Assembly (NCBI RefSeq): GCF_019456655.1 | Contig: NZ_CP080332.1 | Span: forward strand, 434,001 to 498,000 | Source: Mycolicibacterium diernhoferi | GTDB lineage: Bacteria; Actinomycetota; Actinomycetes; Mycobacteriales; Mycobacteriaceae | Direction: 5' to 3' | Length of the DNA stretch: 64,000 bases | Shown: in pieces, positions 30,950 to 39,119 of the stretch | How positions within the stretch are numbered: position 1 is the stretch's first letter | How the letters are laid out: the number at the start of each line of letters is the position of its first letter | Made by a program: the position numbers and the translations under genes | Notes under the pieces: generated by a model | What the model was told of the DNA's origin: nothing | Seen by the model: only the letters and a program-made list of their open reading frames with translations | The model's database searches: none

Positions 30950-31150
30950 GACACCTGTGTATTCAGTCCGTGTTTCTCTGGTGTTACCCGGCGGTTGCGC
31001 GGGGGTGTCGCGCCGGGTCGGGGCACGGAGAGCGCAGCGGGCATGGGTCCAGAGATTAGGAGTGCTTTGTTGCGCCGTCGCTGCTCGCGATAACCCGGCA
31101 GTGAACTTCCGCTCACCGCCGCCGGCGGCGGGCTGTGAGGCCGGCCGGCT
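30950..31150. other. Intergenic gap where narK3 would be expected
   Basis: These 201 bases separate hemD from the acetyltransferase gene. In M. tuberculosis, and I believe in M. smegmatis, the nitrite/nitrate transporter gene narK3 (Rv0261c) sits here. I find no frame resembling a transporter, only the GlnR box and promoter of hemD near one end. Confidence 0.6.
30972..30987 (-). promoter_or_regulatory. GlnR box upstream of the hemD-chelatase operon
   Basis: Read on the minus strand the site is GTAAC, six bases (ACCAGA), GAAAC. This is an exact match to the GTnAC-n6-GAAAC form of the actinobacterial GlnR half-site pair. The predicted -10 (TACACA, complement of 30956-30961) is ten bases downstream. 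It links this operon to nitrogen limitation, as nirBD is. Confidence 0.65.
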
Positions 31151-31765
<615 letters not shown>

Positions 31766-32644
31766 TCAGAATGGCCGGCGCGGCCGTGACCAGTGCAGCC
31801 GCACGGTCTGCCCGGGCCGGGTCTGGCCCAGCCTGTCGATGTCCTCGTCGGTCACCACGCCGATCACCGGGTAGCCACCGGTCACCGGGTGGTCGGGGCC
31901 CAGGATCACCGGAAACCCGTTGGGCGGGATCTGGATCGCACCGCGGGTGGCGCCCTCGCTGGGCAGCTGGCGGTCGGGCCAGCGGTATTCCAGCGGCATG
32001 CCGACCAACCGCATCCCGACCCGGTCGCTGCGGTTGGTCACCAGCCAGTTGGTGCGCACCAGGATGTCGGGGTCGACGAACCAGTCGTCCCGGGGGCCGG
32101 GCACCACCTTCAGTTCGAGGATGTCGGGTGCGATGGTGCCCACCGGCGCCTGATCGAGTTCGGGGAAGTCCGCGGTGTGCGCGCCGACCGGCAACACATC
32201 GCCGGCCTGCAGCGGCGCCGGCCCGATGCTCGACATCACGTCGAAGCTGCGTGAGCCCAGCACCGGCTCCACATCGATGCCGCCGCGCACCGCGAGGTAA
32301 CTGCGCAGCCCGGAGTGCGGCGCTCCGAGGGAGATCACCTCACCGTCGTGGGCGTAGTGAATGCTGTTGGTGCCGAACGGAATCCCGTTGACGGACGGGT
32401 CGGTGTCGGCACCGGTCACCGCGATGGTGACGTCCCCGCCGCGGACCCGCGCGGAGAACCCGCCGAAGGTGACCTCGACGGTGGCGTGCTCGCCGGGGTT
32501 GGCGACCAGCCGGTTGGCCAGGGTGTGTGCCCGGCGGTCGGCCGCGCCGGACCGGCTCACCCCCATGTGGGCCAGGCCGGGGCGGCCCAGGTCTTCGACG
32601 AGGGCCAGCGGCCCGGTGCGCAGGACTTCCAGCGTGATGCTCAT
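31766..32644 (-). CDS. pxpC: 5-oxoprolinase subunit C (biotin-dependent carboxyltransferase-like)
   Basis: A protein of 292 residues of the KipA/PxpC family ([20 protein letters not shown] near residue 16, then [14 protein letters not shown] near the C terminus). With PxpA and PxpB it opens 5-oxoproline (pyroglutamate) to glutamate with ATP. It matches Rv0263c. Its ATG overlaps the pxpB stop by four bases (32641-32644), so the two subunits are made together. PxpA is not in this window. Confidence 0.87.
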   Translation of the reverse strand: MSITLEVLRTGPLALVEDLGRPGLAHMGVSRSGAADRRAHTLANRLVANPGEHATVEVTFGGFSARVRGGDVTIAVTGADTDPSVNGIPFGTNSIHYAHDGEVISLGAPHSGLRSYLAVRGGIDVEPVLGSRSFDVMSSIGPAPLQAGDVLPVGAHTADFPELDQAPVGTIAPDILELKVVPGPRDDWFVDPDILVRTNWLVTNRSDRVGMRLVGMPLEYRWPDRQLPSEGATRGAIQIPPNGFPVILGPDHPVTGGYPVIGVVTDEDIDRLGQTRPGQTVRLHWSRPRRPF

Positions 32645-33300
32645 GGGATCTCCCGGAATGCGACGGTCATGCCCGGCGTCAGCAGGGCGGGTTGCTCACG
32701 TGCCACGTCGAACAGCACGGCGTCGGTGCGGCCGATCAGCTGCCAGCCGCCGGGGGACACCCGCGGATAGATGCCGCTGAACTCACCGGCCAGCCCCACC
32801 GCACCGGCCGGCACCCGGGTGCGGGGTTCGTCCCGGCGCGGCACCTGCAGGCGCGGGTCGCCACCCACCAGATAGGCGAATCCCGGTGCGAATCCGCCGA
32901 ATCCGACGCGCCACAGACTGCCGGTGTGGGCGGCCACGACCTCGGCGGTGCTCAGCCCGGTCAGTTCGGCCACGGCCTGCAGATCCTCACCGTCGTAGGT
33001 CACGTCGATCACCACATCGGGGTGATCCGCGGTGGCTGCTTCCCGGGCGGTGTAGTCGGGCCGCAATTTTCCGAGCCGTTGCCGGGTCGGGGCTTGGTAG
33101 CGCGGGCCGGCCAGCTTGATCAGCACGGTGCGCGAAGCCGGCACGATGTCCAGGACGCCCGGCAGCCCGGCCTGTTTCAGGGTCTCGGTCCACGCCAATA
33201 CATCCGCGGTGCTGCCGAACTCGAGCAGCAACGCCTGATCGCCATAGTCACGAACGGTGCCCAGTGCGCCGGGCGCCTTGATTTCCGTTGTCACGCTCAT
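32641..33300 (-). CDS. pxpB: 5-oxoprolinase subunit B (KipI-like)
   Basis: A protein of 219 residues of the KipI/PxpB family ([10 protein letters not shown], then [26 protein letters not shown] and [10 protein letters not shown]). It is the partner of PxpC in 5-oxoproline hydrolysis and matches Rv0264c. The ATG at 33298-33300 has no ribosome site, but TAGCTT (complement of 33307-33312) lies six bases upstream, so the message is probably leaderless. That -10 lies inside a perfect palindrome. Confidence 0.87.
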   Translation of the reverse strand: MSVTTEIKAPGALGTVRDYGDQALLLEFGSTADVLAWTETLKQAGLPGVLDIVPASRTVLIKLAGPRYQAPTRQRLGKLRPDYTAREAATADHPDVVIDVTYDGEDLQAVAELTGLSTAEVVAAHTGSLWRVGFGGFAPGFAYLVGGDPRLQVPRRDEPRTRVPAGAVGLAGEFSGIYPRVSPGGWQLIGRTDAVLFDVAREQPALLTPGMTVAFREIP

Positions 33301-33305
33301 CTACC

Positions 33306-33327
33306 GAAGCTACCGCCGAGTAGCTTC
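33306..33327. promoter_or_regulatory. Perfect palindrome overlapping the predicted pxpB -10
   Basis: Arms GAAGCTAC (33306-33313) and GTAGCTTC (33320-33327) are perfectly complementary around six bases. The predicted -10 hexamer of pxpB (complement of 33307-33312) lies wholly in one arm. The site therefore looks like an operator that would block the promoter when bound. Five T residues follow on the plus strand, so it could also act as a terminator, but no plus-strand gene ends here. Confidence 0.65.
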
Positions 33328-33410
33328 TTTTTCGAGTGCTCTTCGGACTTTGCCAGACACCCCTTAACCACCCCTCAAGCGTGATCCGCCGCCGGCTCCT
33401 CGCGGCCGGC

Positions 33411-34094
33411 TCAAAGTGCGGGCTGATACGTCGGTTCGCGCCGCTTGATCACCGCGATCACCCGGTAGGTCACCGGCAGCATGACGACTTCGATGGCGGT
33501 CTTGTAGAGCCAGCCCAGCGCGGCGTAGACGACGAAATCCCGGAAGCTGGTGATGCCGATGGCGTTGGCGGCGATGGCGCAGAACACCAGGGTGTCGCCC
33601 AGCTGCCCGCCGAAGGTGGAGCCGATCAGCCGGGCCCACAGATGCTTCTCCTTGGTGCGTTCCTTGATCTTCACCACCAGCCAGGCGTTGATCGTCTGAC
33701 CGACCAGGAATCCGGCCAGGCCGGCCACGATCAGCTGGGTGTAGGCGTGCACGACGTTCTCGAAATGCGGTTGGTTGACGTAGAAGTCGGCGGCCGGCAG
33801 ATAGATGGTCACCCAGAACGCCAGGGCGGCCAGGGCATTCATCGCAAAGCCGACGAGGATGGCCCGCCGTGCCGCTTTGAAGCCGTACACCTCGGAGAGC
33901 ACGTCGCCGATCACGTAGGTCAGCGGGAACACGATGAAGCCGCCGTCGGTGATGATCGGACCGAAGGCCACGCCCTTGGTGGCGGTGACGTTGGAGATGA
34001 TCACCAGGGCGGTGAAGACGGCGACGAGCACCGGATAGTAGGCCGAACCGGCTTTCGCGTAGGCGGGGCGCTGTTGGTCGGCCGGGCTGTTCAC
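33411..34094 (-). CDS. Queuosine-precursor transporter-like membrane protein (YhhQ/VUT family)
   Basis: A protein of 227 residues with about six membrane helices and the family motifs ATKGVAFGPIITDGG, LTYVIGDVLSEVYGF and RLIGSTFGGQLGDTLVF. Relatives take up queuine or preQ1 for tRNA modification. The start is GTG at 34092-34094, and GAGAAT lies six bases upstream, close to a leaderless -10. It lies 23 bases beyond the stop of the iron-siderophore lipoprotein gene on the same strand. Substrate is inferred from family only. Confidence 0.8.
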   Translation of the reverse strand: MNSPADQQRPAYAKAGSAYYPVLVAVFTALVIISNVTATKGVAFGPIITDGGFIVFPLTYVIGDVLSEVYGFKAARRAILVGFAMNALAALAFWVTIYLPAADFYVNQPHFENVVHAYTQLIVAGLAGFLVGQTINAWLVVKIKERTKEKHLWARLIGSTFGGQLGDTLVFCAIAANAIGITSFRDFVVYAALGWLYKTAIEVVMLPVTYRVIAVIKRREPTYQPAL

Positions 34095-34117
34095 CCGGTC
34101 ATTCTCGCAGGCCGCGA

Positions 34118-35062
34118 TCAGCCCAGCGCGGTGCGCAGCATCGGCGGCAGCCGATCGGCCACCATCGCGAGCGACAGCGGCGAACTGAAGGTGATCGCCG
34201 CGCCCAGGTCACGGCCGGTGAACACGTTGCGCGGACCCTGCTCGGCGACGATCGGGTCGGCGGACAGCGCCGCGATCTCGGCGTCATCGGCGGTCCAGAT
34301 CAGCACGTCGGCCGCGCCGAGCACCTCGGCCATCCGGTCCCGCGGGATCGTCGGGTCGACCTCCGGCACGTCGAAGCCCAGTTGGGTGAGGAATTCGGTG
34401 CGCCAGCCCGGCGGCGTGGTGACCAGATCGCCGGCCGCCGGATCGCCGTGCAGCAGCAGTGCGCGCTTGCCCTCGAACACGGCGTTCTCCGCGCCCAGGG
34501 TGGTGAACCGGTTGTCGATGTCGGTGATGAGCTGCTGCATCTCATCGTTCTTGAACACCACCGCCCCGATGGCTCTGGCCTGGTCCTTCCAGGGTTCGAA
34601 GAACGCGTCCGGGCCGGACTGCGCGAGGGTCGGGGCGACGTTCGCCAACCGGGTGTAGGTGTCGCGGTCCAGACCGGCGTTGGTGGCGATGATCAGGTCC
34701 GGGTTCAGCGCGGTGATGGCCTCGAAGTCCAGGCCGTTGTCCAGGTGGAGGACGGCCGGTTGCGCGCCTCCCAGGGCGGGGGCCGCCCAGGGCCACACGC
34801 CGAACGGCTGGCCGCCGAACCATTCGGTCACCCCGATCGGGATCACGCCGACCGCCAGCAGACAGTCCTGGCCGGTCAGACCGGCGCTGACCACTCGGGT
34901 GGGCGGGCCGGGCACCTTGGTCTCACCGAAGGCATGTGCGACGGTGACCGAACCATCGTCGGCGACCGTTCCCGGTGGCGTGGAGCGGCAGCCGGCCGCG
35001 GCCGCCGCCGAACCGGCGGCGAGCGCCAGCAGGAAACCTCGCCGGGACCAGGTTGACGGCAC
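34118..35062 (-). CDS. fecB2: Iron-siderophore-type ABC substrate-binding lipoprotein (FecB2-like)
   Basis: A protein of 314 residues with a Tat-like twin Arg (SRRGFLL) and a lipobox ending AAAGC, so it should be exported folded and anchored by lipid. The mature part has the periplasmic iron-siderophore binding pattern (RVVSAGLTGQDCLLAVGV, ALNPDLIIATNAG, RMAEVLGAADVLIW). It matches Rv0265c in position. No permease or ATPase is next to it, so it must work with a transporter elsewhere. The start is GTG at 35060-35062 with TACGCT six bases upstream (complement of 35069-35074), so it is probably leaderless. Confidence 0.85.
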   Translation of the reverse strand: MPSTWSRRGFLLALAAGSAAAAAGCRSTPPGTVADDGSVTVAHAFGETKVPGPPTRVVSAGLTGQDCLLAVGVIPIGVTEWFGGQPFGVWPWAAPALGGAQPAVLHLDNGLDFEAITALNPDLIIATNAGLDRDTYTRLANVAPTLAQSGPDAFFEPWKDQARAIGAVVFKNDEMQQLITDIDNRFTTLGAENAVFEGKRALLLHGDPAAGDLVTTPPGWRTEFLTQLGFDVPEVDPTIPRDRMAEVLGAADVLIWTADDAEIAALSADPIVAEQGPRNVFTGRDLGAAITFSSPLSLAMVADRLPPMLRTALG

Positions 35063-35068
35063 GCCGTG

Positions 35069-35074
35069 AGCGTA
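35069..35074 (-). promoter_or_regulatory. Predicted -10 of fecB2 (leaderless)
   Basis: TACGCT on the minus strand lies six bases before the GTG start, and no ribosome binding site is present. Confidence 0.55.
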
Positions 35075-35078
35075 GCCG

Positions 35079-36227
35079 CTAACCGACGGTGAAGTTCCCG
35101 AAGAGCAAGGTCGCCAGGCCGAGTGCCGCCACGATGTTCACCACCGTCGCCGAGGCGAACAGCGCGATCGGGCGCCAGCCCGCCTCCCGCAGGCCGCGCA
35201 GCGAGAACTCCAGCCCGATGGCGACGAAGGCGAAGATCAGGAACCAGGTGCGCAGATCGTTGACGGTGGAGATATCGGCCTTGTCCCCACCCCACAGCAG
35301 GTACAGGGTGCCGATGACGGAGGCGGCGATGAAGCCGAGCACGAACTTGGGGAACCGGTCCCAGAACTCGCGCAGCGACGGGCGTGCCTGGGCACCGGGT
35401 TTCCGCTCCACCTTCAGCGCGAAGTAGGCGGTCAGCGCGATCGCGACGATGCCGATCAAGGCGTTCTGGGTGGTCTTGACGATGGTCGCGATCTGCAGCG
35501 CGTCCTCGCCGGCGATCGCCCCGGCCGCGGCCACTGCGGCGGTGGTGTCGATGTTGCCGCCGATCCAGGCCCCGGCCACCGCGTCGGAGAGGCCCAAAAC
35601 CGATGCCAGCCATGGCAACAGGAAGATCGACGGGAGCGCAAAGATGATCACCAGGGACGCCGCGTAGGCCAGCTGTTCGCGTTTGGCCTGCACCGCGCCC
35701 GCGGCGGCGATGGCCGCGCTGACCCCGCAGATCGACACCGCGGAGGCCAGCAGCGCCCGCAGTTTGTCGTCCAGACCGAGTCGGCCCCCCAGCCACCAGG
35801 TGAACCCGAACACGATGGTGATCAGCAGCAGCGCCTGGATGATGGCCGGTCCGGCCGCGGTGACCAGGAGTTTCAGGTTGATCGACGCGCCGAGCAGCAC
35901 CAGGCCGGTCTTGATGAAGAATTCGGTACGGAAGCCGCGGGAGAGTGCCTCGCGCAGTGCGAGTTTGGACAACACCACATTGCCGATAAGGCCCAGAGCG
36001 ATCGCGTAGACCGGGAATTCGATCGATTTGGCGACCTTGGCCAGCGGTGTCCCGGCCGCCCAGCCGGGGACCTCCTGCTCCAGGAACCGGGTGGCCGCAC
36101 CGAGTGCGATCACCACGAGCACCCCGGCGACGGCGTAGCCCAGCCGGTTCGAGCGGGGATCGGTGCGCTCCGTGGTGTCCTTTCCGGCGGCGTCTTTCCC
36201 GGCGGTGACGTCCTCGGTCTCGGTCAC
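35079..36227 (-). CDS. YeiH-family putative sulfate/sulfite exporter
   Basis: A protein of 382 residues with about ten membrane helices and the family signature segments (LGLIGNVVLSKLALREALS, KTGLVLLGASINLK, SAVSICGVSAAIAA, GAWIGGNIDTTAAVAAAG). YeiH proteins are predicted to export sulfate-like anions. It sits beside a sulfonate-use operon on the same strand, so removal of sulfite is a reasonable role, by inference. The start is GTG at 36225-36227, overlapping the stop of the 35-residue protein by four bases, so translation is coupled. Confidence 0.8.
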   Translation of the reverse strand: MTETEDVTAGKDAAGKDTTERTDPRSNRLGYAVAGVLVVIALGAATRFLEQEVPGWAAGTPLAKVAKSIEFPVYAIALGLIGNVVLSKLALREALSRGFRTEFFIKTGLVLLGASINLKLLVTAAGPAIIQALLLITIVFGFTWWLGGRLGLDDKLRALLASAVSICGVSAAIAAAGAVQAKREQLAYAASLVIIFALPSIFLLPWLASVLGLSDAVAGAWIGGNIDTTAAVAAAGAIAGEDALQIATIVKTTQNALIGIVAIALTAYFALKVERKPGAQARPSLREFWDRFPKFVLGFIAASVIGTLYLLWGGDKADISTVNDLRTWFLIFAFVAIGLEFSLRGLREAGWRPIALFASATVVNIVAALGLATLLFGNFTVG

Positions 36228-36331
36228 GGGATCACGCTGCCGGGGATGACGCCGAGCAGGACCAGGGCGAGCAGCGTCAGTCCGACGATGACGGCCAGCC
36301 AGTCCTCGTTCAATTTCGCGGGTTGGGCCAT
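36224..36331 (-). CDS. Small single-helix membrane protein, 35 residues, coupled to the YeiH gene
   Basis: A short frame starting ATG at 36329-36331 encodes MAQPAKLNEDWLAVIVG then a hydrophobic stretch LTLLALVLLGVIPG. This gives a charged N-terminal head, one membrane helix and a short tail. Its TGA overlaps the GTG of the YeiH gene by four bases. TACTGT lies exactly six bases before the ATG, so it is likely the leaderless first gene of the pair. Position and coupling suggest a small subunit or assembly helper of the exporter. Confidence 0.65.
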   Translation of the reverse strand: MAQPAKLNEDWLAVIVGLTLLALVLLGVIPGSVIP

Positions 36332-36337
36332 GGCCGG

Positions 36338-36343
36338 ACAGTA
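36338..36343 (-). promoter_or_regulatory. Predicted -10 of the small protein-YeiH operon
   Basis: TACTGT read on the minus strand lies six bases before the ATG of the 35-residue gene, and no ribosome binding site is present. Confidence 0.5.
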
Positions 36344-36392
36344 GGACGATCCGCGCCGACGCACACCGGTTGTGCTCAGCGGGAATCGAATA

Positions 36393-37163
36393 TCAGCCGC
36401 GCACGCCCAGGGCGTCCAGCAGGGCTTCCCGGTGCGCGACGAACTGCGGGTTGCGGTAGGTGCGTTCGCCGCCCTCGGTGAAGTCGAGCTGGCGGTCGGC
36501 CACGAACCGCCCGCCGTCGAGCACCAGCACCCGGTCGGCCAGGGCCACCGCCTCGTCGACGTCATGGGTGACCAGCAGGACGCCGGGCCGGTACTTGGCG
36601 CACAGATCCTGCAGCAGGCCGTGCATCCGGATCCGGGTCAGCGCGTCGAGCGCACCGAACGGTTCGTCGGCGAGCAGCAGGGCCGGATCGCGCACCAGCG
36701 AGCGGGCCAGGGCGACACGCTGCTGCTCGCCGCCGGACAGCTCATACGGCCACGCCCGCTCCCGCCCGGGGAGGCCGACATCGGCGAGCACCGCCGAACC
36801 GCGCTGGGCGCTACCGCCCCCGGTCAATCCGAGGGTGACGTTGTCGAGTACGCGGGCCCACGGCAGCAGCCGGGAGTCCTGGAACACCACCGAGACGTCA
36901 CGGGTGACGAACAGGTCACCGGCACCCTCGACACCGTGATCGAGGCCGGCCAGGGCGCGCAGCAGGGTGCTCTTGCCGGAGCCGCTGCGGCCCAACAGCG
37001 CGACGAATTCACCCCGGTGGATGGTCAGGTTCACCGCATCGAGGATCACCGTGGCGCCGAAGCAGCGGGTGACCTCGCGCACCACCGCGACGGGATCGCC
37101 GTAGCGGGAGGTGTTTTCGGTGCCCAGTGGCTCAGTTCTCAGTTGCCCAGTGCGCGTCGCCAT
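36393..37163 (-). CDS. ssuB: Sulfonate-type ABC transporter ATP-binding protein (SsuB-like)
   Basis: A protein of 256 residues with all ABC motifs: Walker A GRSGSGKST, Q-loop VVFQDSRLLPW, signature ELSGGEQQRVALARS, Walker B LLLADEPFGALD and the switch VTHDVDEA. It belongs to the nitrate/sulfonate/taurine ATPase class. It is the last gene of the operon monooxygenase-ssuA-ssuC-ssuB. Its start at 37163 overlaps the ssuC end by 25 bases; a slightly later start cannot be excluded because the first 25 residues are poorly conserved. Confidence 0.87.
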   Translation of the reverse strand: MATRTGQLRTEPLGTENTSRYGDPVAVVREVTRCFGATVILDAVNLTIHRGEFVALLGRSGSGKSTLLRALAGLDHGVEGAGDLFVTRDVSVVFQDSRLLPWARVLDNVTLGLTGGGSAQRGSAVLADVGLPGRERAWPYELSGGEQQRVALARSLVRDPALLLADEPFGALDALTRIRMHGLLQDLCAKYRPGVLLVTHDVDEAVALADRVLVLDGGRFVADRQLDFTEGGERTYRNPQFVAHREALLDALGVRG

Positions 37164-38020
37164 GACAGTGCCCTCCTCTCGATGGCGCGGACGATGTAGT
37201 CACCGGTCAGGCCGAACACCGCGTACACCACCAGGCCGACCACCACGATCTCCAACTGCCCGTACAGCCGGGCCTGGGTCATCAGGAAACCGATGCCCTG
37301 GGTCGCGTTGACCTGTTCGACGACGACCAGCGCGGTCCAGGAGATGGTGACGGCCAGCCGCAGGCCGGTGAAAAAGCCCGGCAGCGCACCGGGAATCGCG
37401 ACCCTGCGGATGAACTGGGCGCGGGACAGCCCGACGGTCTCGGCCAGTTCCACGTGGCGCAGGTCGACACCTTTGAGCTGTGCGGTGGTGTTGATGTACA
37501 CCGGGATCAGCACGCTGGTGGCGATGATGATGATCTTCATGGAGTCGCCGATGCCGAACCAGATGATGGCCAGCGGGATGATCGCCAGCGTCGGGACCGC
37601 GCGCTTGACCTGGATCGGGCCGTCCACGAGGGCCTCCCCGATCCGGCTCAGCCCCGATAGCAGCGCCAGCGTCGAGCCGAGTGCCACCCCGATCACCAGG
37701 GAGATCGAGGCGAGCTTCAGGGAGGCGAGGATATTGGTGGGCAGCCGGCCGTCGGCCCACAGTTCTCCTGTGGTGCGGGCGATCTCGAAGGGGTGCGGCA
37801 GGGTGCCCGGGTCGAGGATGCCCAACTCGGAGGTGATGAACCAGATGGCCAGCAGCAGCAGTGGCCCGACGGCCAGCGCGGCGGGAATGGCGCGACCCGG
37901 CCCGAGGCGCCGCCGGCGGGTGGATCCCGAGCGGTGCTCCAGGTCCGGGTAGCTCTCGGTGGGCGGATTCCCGGTCCGCGCGAGGTCGACGCCGGGCGTC
38001 GGCGCCTGTATGTCTGTCAC
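37139..38020 (-). CDS. ssuC: Sulfonate-type ABC transporter permease (SsuC-like)
   Basis: A protein of 293 residues with a charged 45-residue N terminus and six membrane helices. The cytoplasmic EAA loop that contacts the ATPase reads ELAETVGLSRAQFIRRVAIP, followed by GALPGFFTGLR. It belongs to the class that imports sulfonates, taurine or nitrate. It lies between ssuA (20 bases upstream) and ssuB (overlapping). The monooxygenase in the operon favours a sulfonate or similar organosulfur substrate. Confidence 0.86.
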   Translation of the reverse strand: MTDIQAPTPGVDLARTGNPPTESYPDLEHRSGSTRRRRLGPGRAIPAALAVGPLLLLAIWFITSELGILDPGTLPHPFEIARTTGELWADGRLPTNILASLKLASISLVIGVALGSTLALLSGLSRIGEALVDGPIQVKRAVPTLAIIPLAIIWFGIGDSMKIIIIATSVLIPVYINTTAQLKGVDLRHVELAETVGLSRAQFIRRVAIPGALPGFFTGLRLAVTISWTALVVVEQVNATQGIGFLMTQARLYGQLEIVVVGLVVYAVFGLTGDYIVRAIERRALSWRRALGN

Positions 38021-38040
38021 TGGTATCCCCCCGGATCCGG

Positions 38041-39108
38041 TTACTGCTTCGCGGTGGCGGGCAATTCGGTGTCCGACGTCAGATCGGCGAACCGGAAGTC
38101 GAATTCGTCGCGGGCCGTCAGCGGCGCACCGGGGAACGCACCGGCGCTCTGCAGCAGGTCGATGGTCTCCTGCTGGATGCCGATCACCTCATCGCTGAAT
38201 CCGGGAGCCCTGCTGAACCCGTCGGTCTCGGCGATCACCGCGGCGTCCTCGGGTGACACGTTCTGGTCCTCGATCAGGTACTGCTGAATCCAGACATCCT
38301 TGTTCTCGTTGAGCCACTGCTCGGCGCGGTACCAGCGGATGACGAATTCGCGGATCGCGGCGGCCTGAGCCGGATCCTCCAGCGCCACATTGCTGGCGTA
38401 CACGTAGTACAGGCCCGGATAGGTGCCCGGTGCGTTCGGGATCTCCTTGCTGCCCTTGCCTTCCGTGGAAGTGAGGTAGCGGAACCGGTCGGGCTGTTTG
38501 AGCACCGCGGCGTCGATCTGGTTGGCGCGCAGTCCGTCGGCGAATTCGGCCAGGCCCAGGTTCACCGGCTCGACGTCCTCGATGGTCAGCCCGGCGGCCT
38601 TGAGGTTGCGCAGCACGAGGGCCTGTTGGGCGGTGCCCTCGTTGATGGCGATCTTCTTGCCTGCCAGGTCGGCCAGCGACTCGATGCCCGATCCGGGCGC
38701 GGTGGCCAGCGTCATGCCCGCTCCGTCGTGCTGCACGACGCCGACGATCGGGACCCCCGCGTCGGAGTACTGGGCCAGGATCGGTGGCACGTCGCCGACC
38801 CGGCCGAGTTGGGCGTTGCCGGAGCGGATCGCTTCCAGTCGCAGCGGGCCGCTGCTGAAGTTCGCGTAGGTCACGTCGGCGGTGAGCAGATCCTGCTCGC
38901 CGGACAGTTCGAACAGGGTCCTGAGCCGGTTCGCGTCGTCGGCGACGACGAGTTCGGTACCCGCCGGCACTTCGACGGGCAGCGCGGCGTCTGCGGCGAG
39001 TTTGGTTCCGGAGGCGGGGGATTCGGGTGAACTGCAGGCGGTCAGCGATGCGGTTGCCACCACGGCGACCGCCGCGAGACGCAACAGGGTGGACAGCGGG
39101 GTGGGCAT
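38041..39108 (-). CDS. ssuA: Sulfonate-type ABC transporter substrate-binding lipoprotein (SsuA-like)
   Basis: A protein of 355 residues with a signal peptide and lipobox (ATASLTAC, Cys near residue 24). The mature part has the SsuA/TauA pattern (LFELSGEQDLLTADVTYANF, LRLEAIRSGNAQLGRVGDVP, KKIAINEGTAQQALVLRNL). It captures the substrate outside the membrane for SsuBC. The ATG at 39106-39108 is chosen for the AGGAGC six bases upstream and because the signal peptide starts there; a longer frame upstream is not coding in style. It begins 11 bases after the monooxygenase stop. Confidence 0.86.
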   Translation of the reverse strand: MPTPLSTLLRLAAVAVVATASLTACSSPESPASGTKLAADAALPVEVPAGTELVVADDANRLRTLFELSGEQDLLTADVTYANFSSGPLRLEAIRSGNAQLGRVGDVPPILAQYSDAGVPIVGVVQHDGAGMTLATAPGSGIESLADLAGKKIAINEGTAQQALVLRNLKAAGLTIEDVEPVNLGLAEFADGLRANQIDAAVLKQPDRFRYLTSTEGKGSKEIPNAPGTYPGLYYVYASNVALEDPAQAAAIREFVIRWYRAEQWLNENKDVWIQQYLIEDQNVSPEDAAVIAETDGFSRAPGFSDEVIGIQQETIDLLQSAGAFPGAPLTARDEFDFRFADLTSDTELPATAKQ

Positions 39109-39119
39109 GAGTGCTCCTA

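Noticed and set aside
33306..33332. Intrinsic terminator on the plus strand (hairpin followed by five T)
   Set aside because: No plus-strand gene ends there; the hairpin coincides with the -10 of pxpB, so an operator is the better reading, though terminator activity is not excluded.
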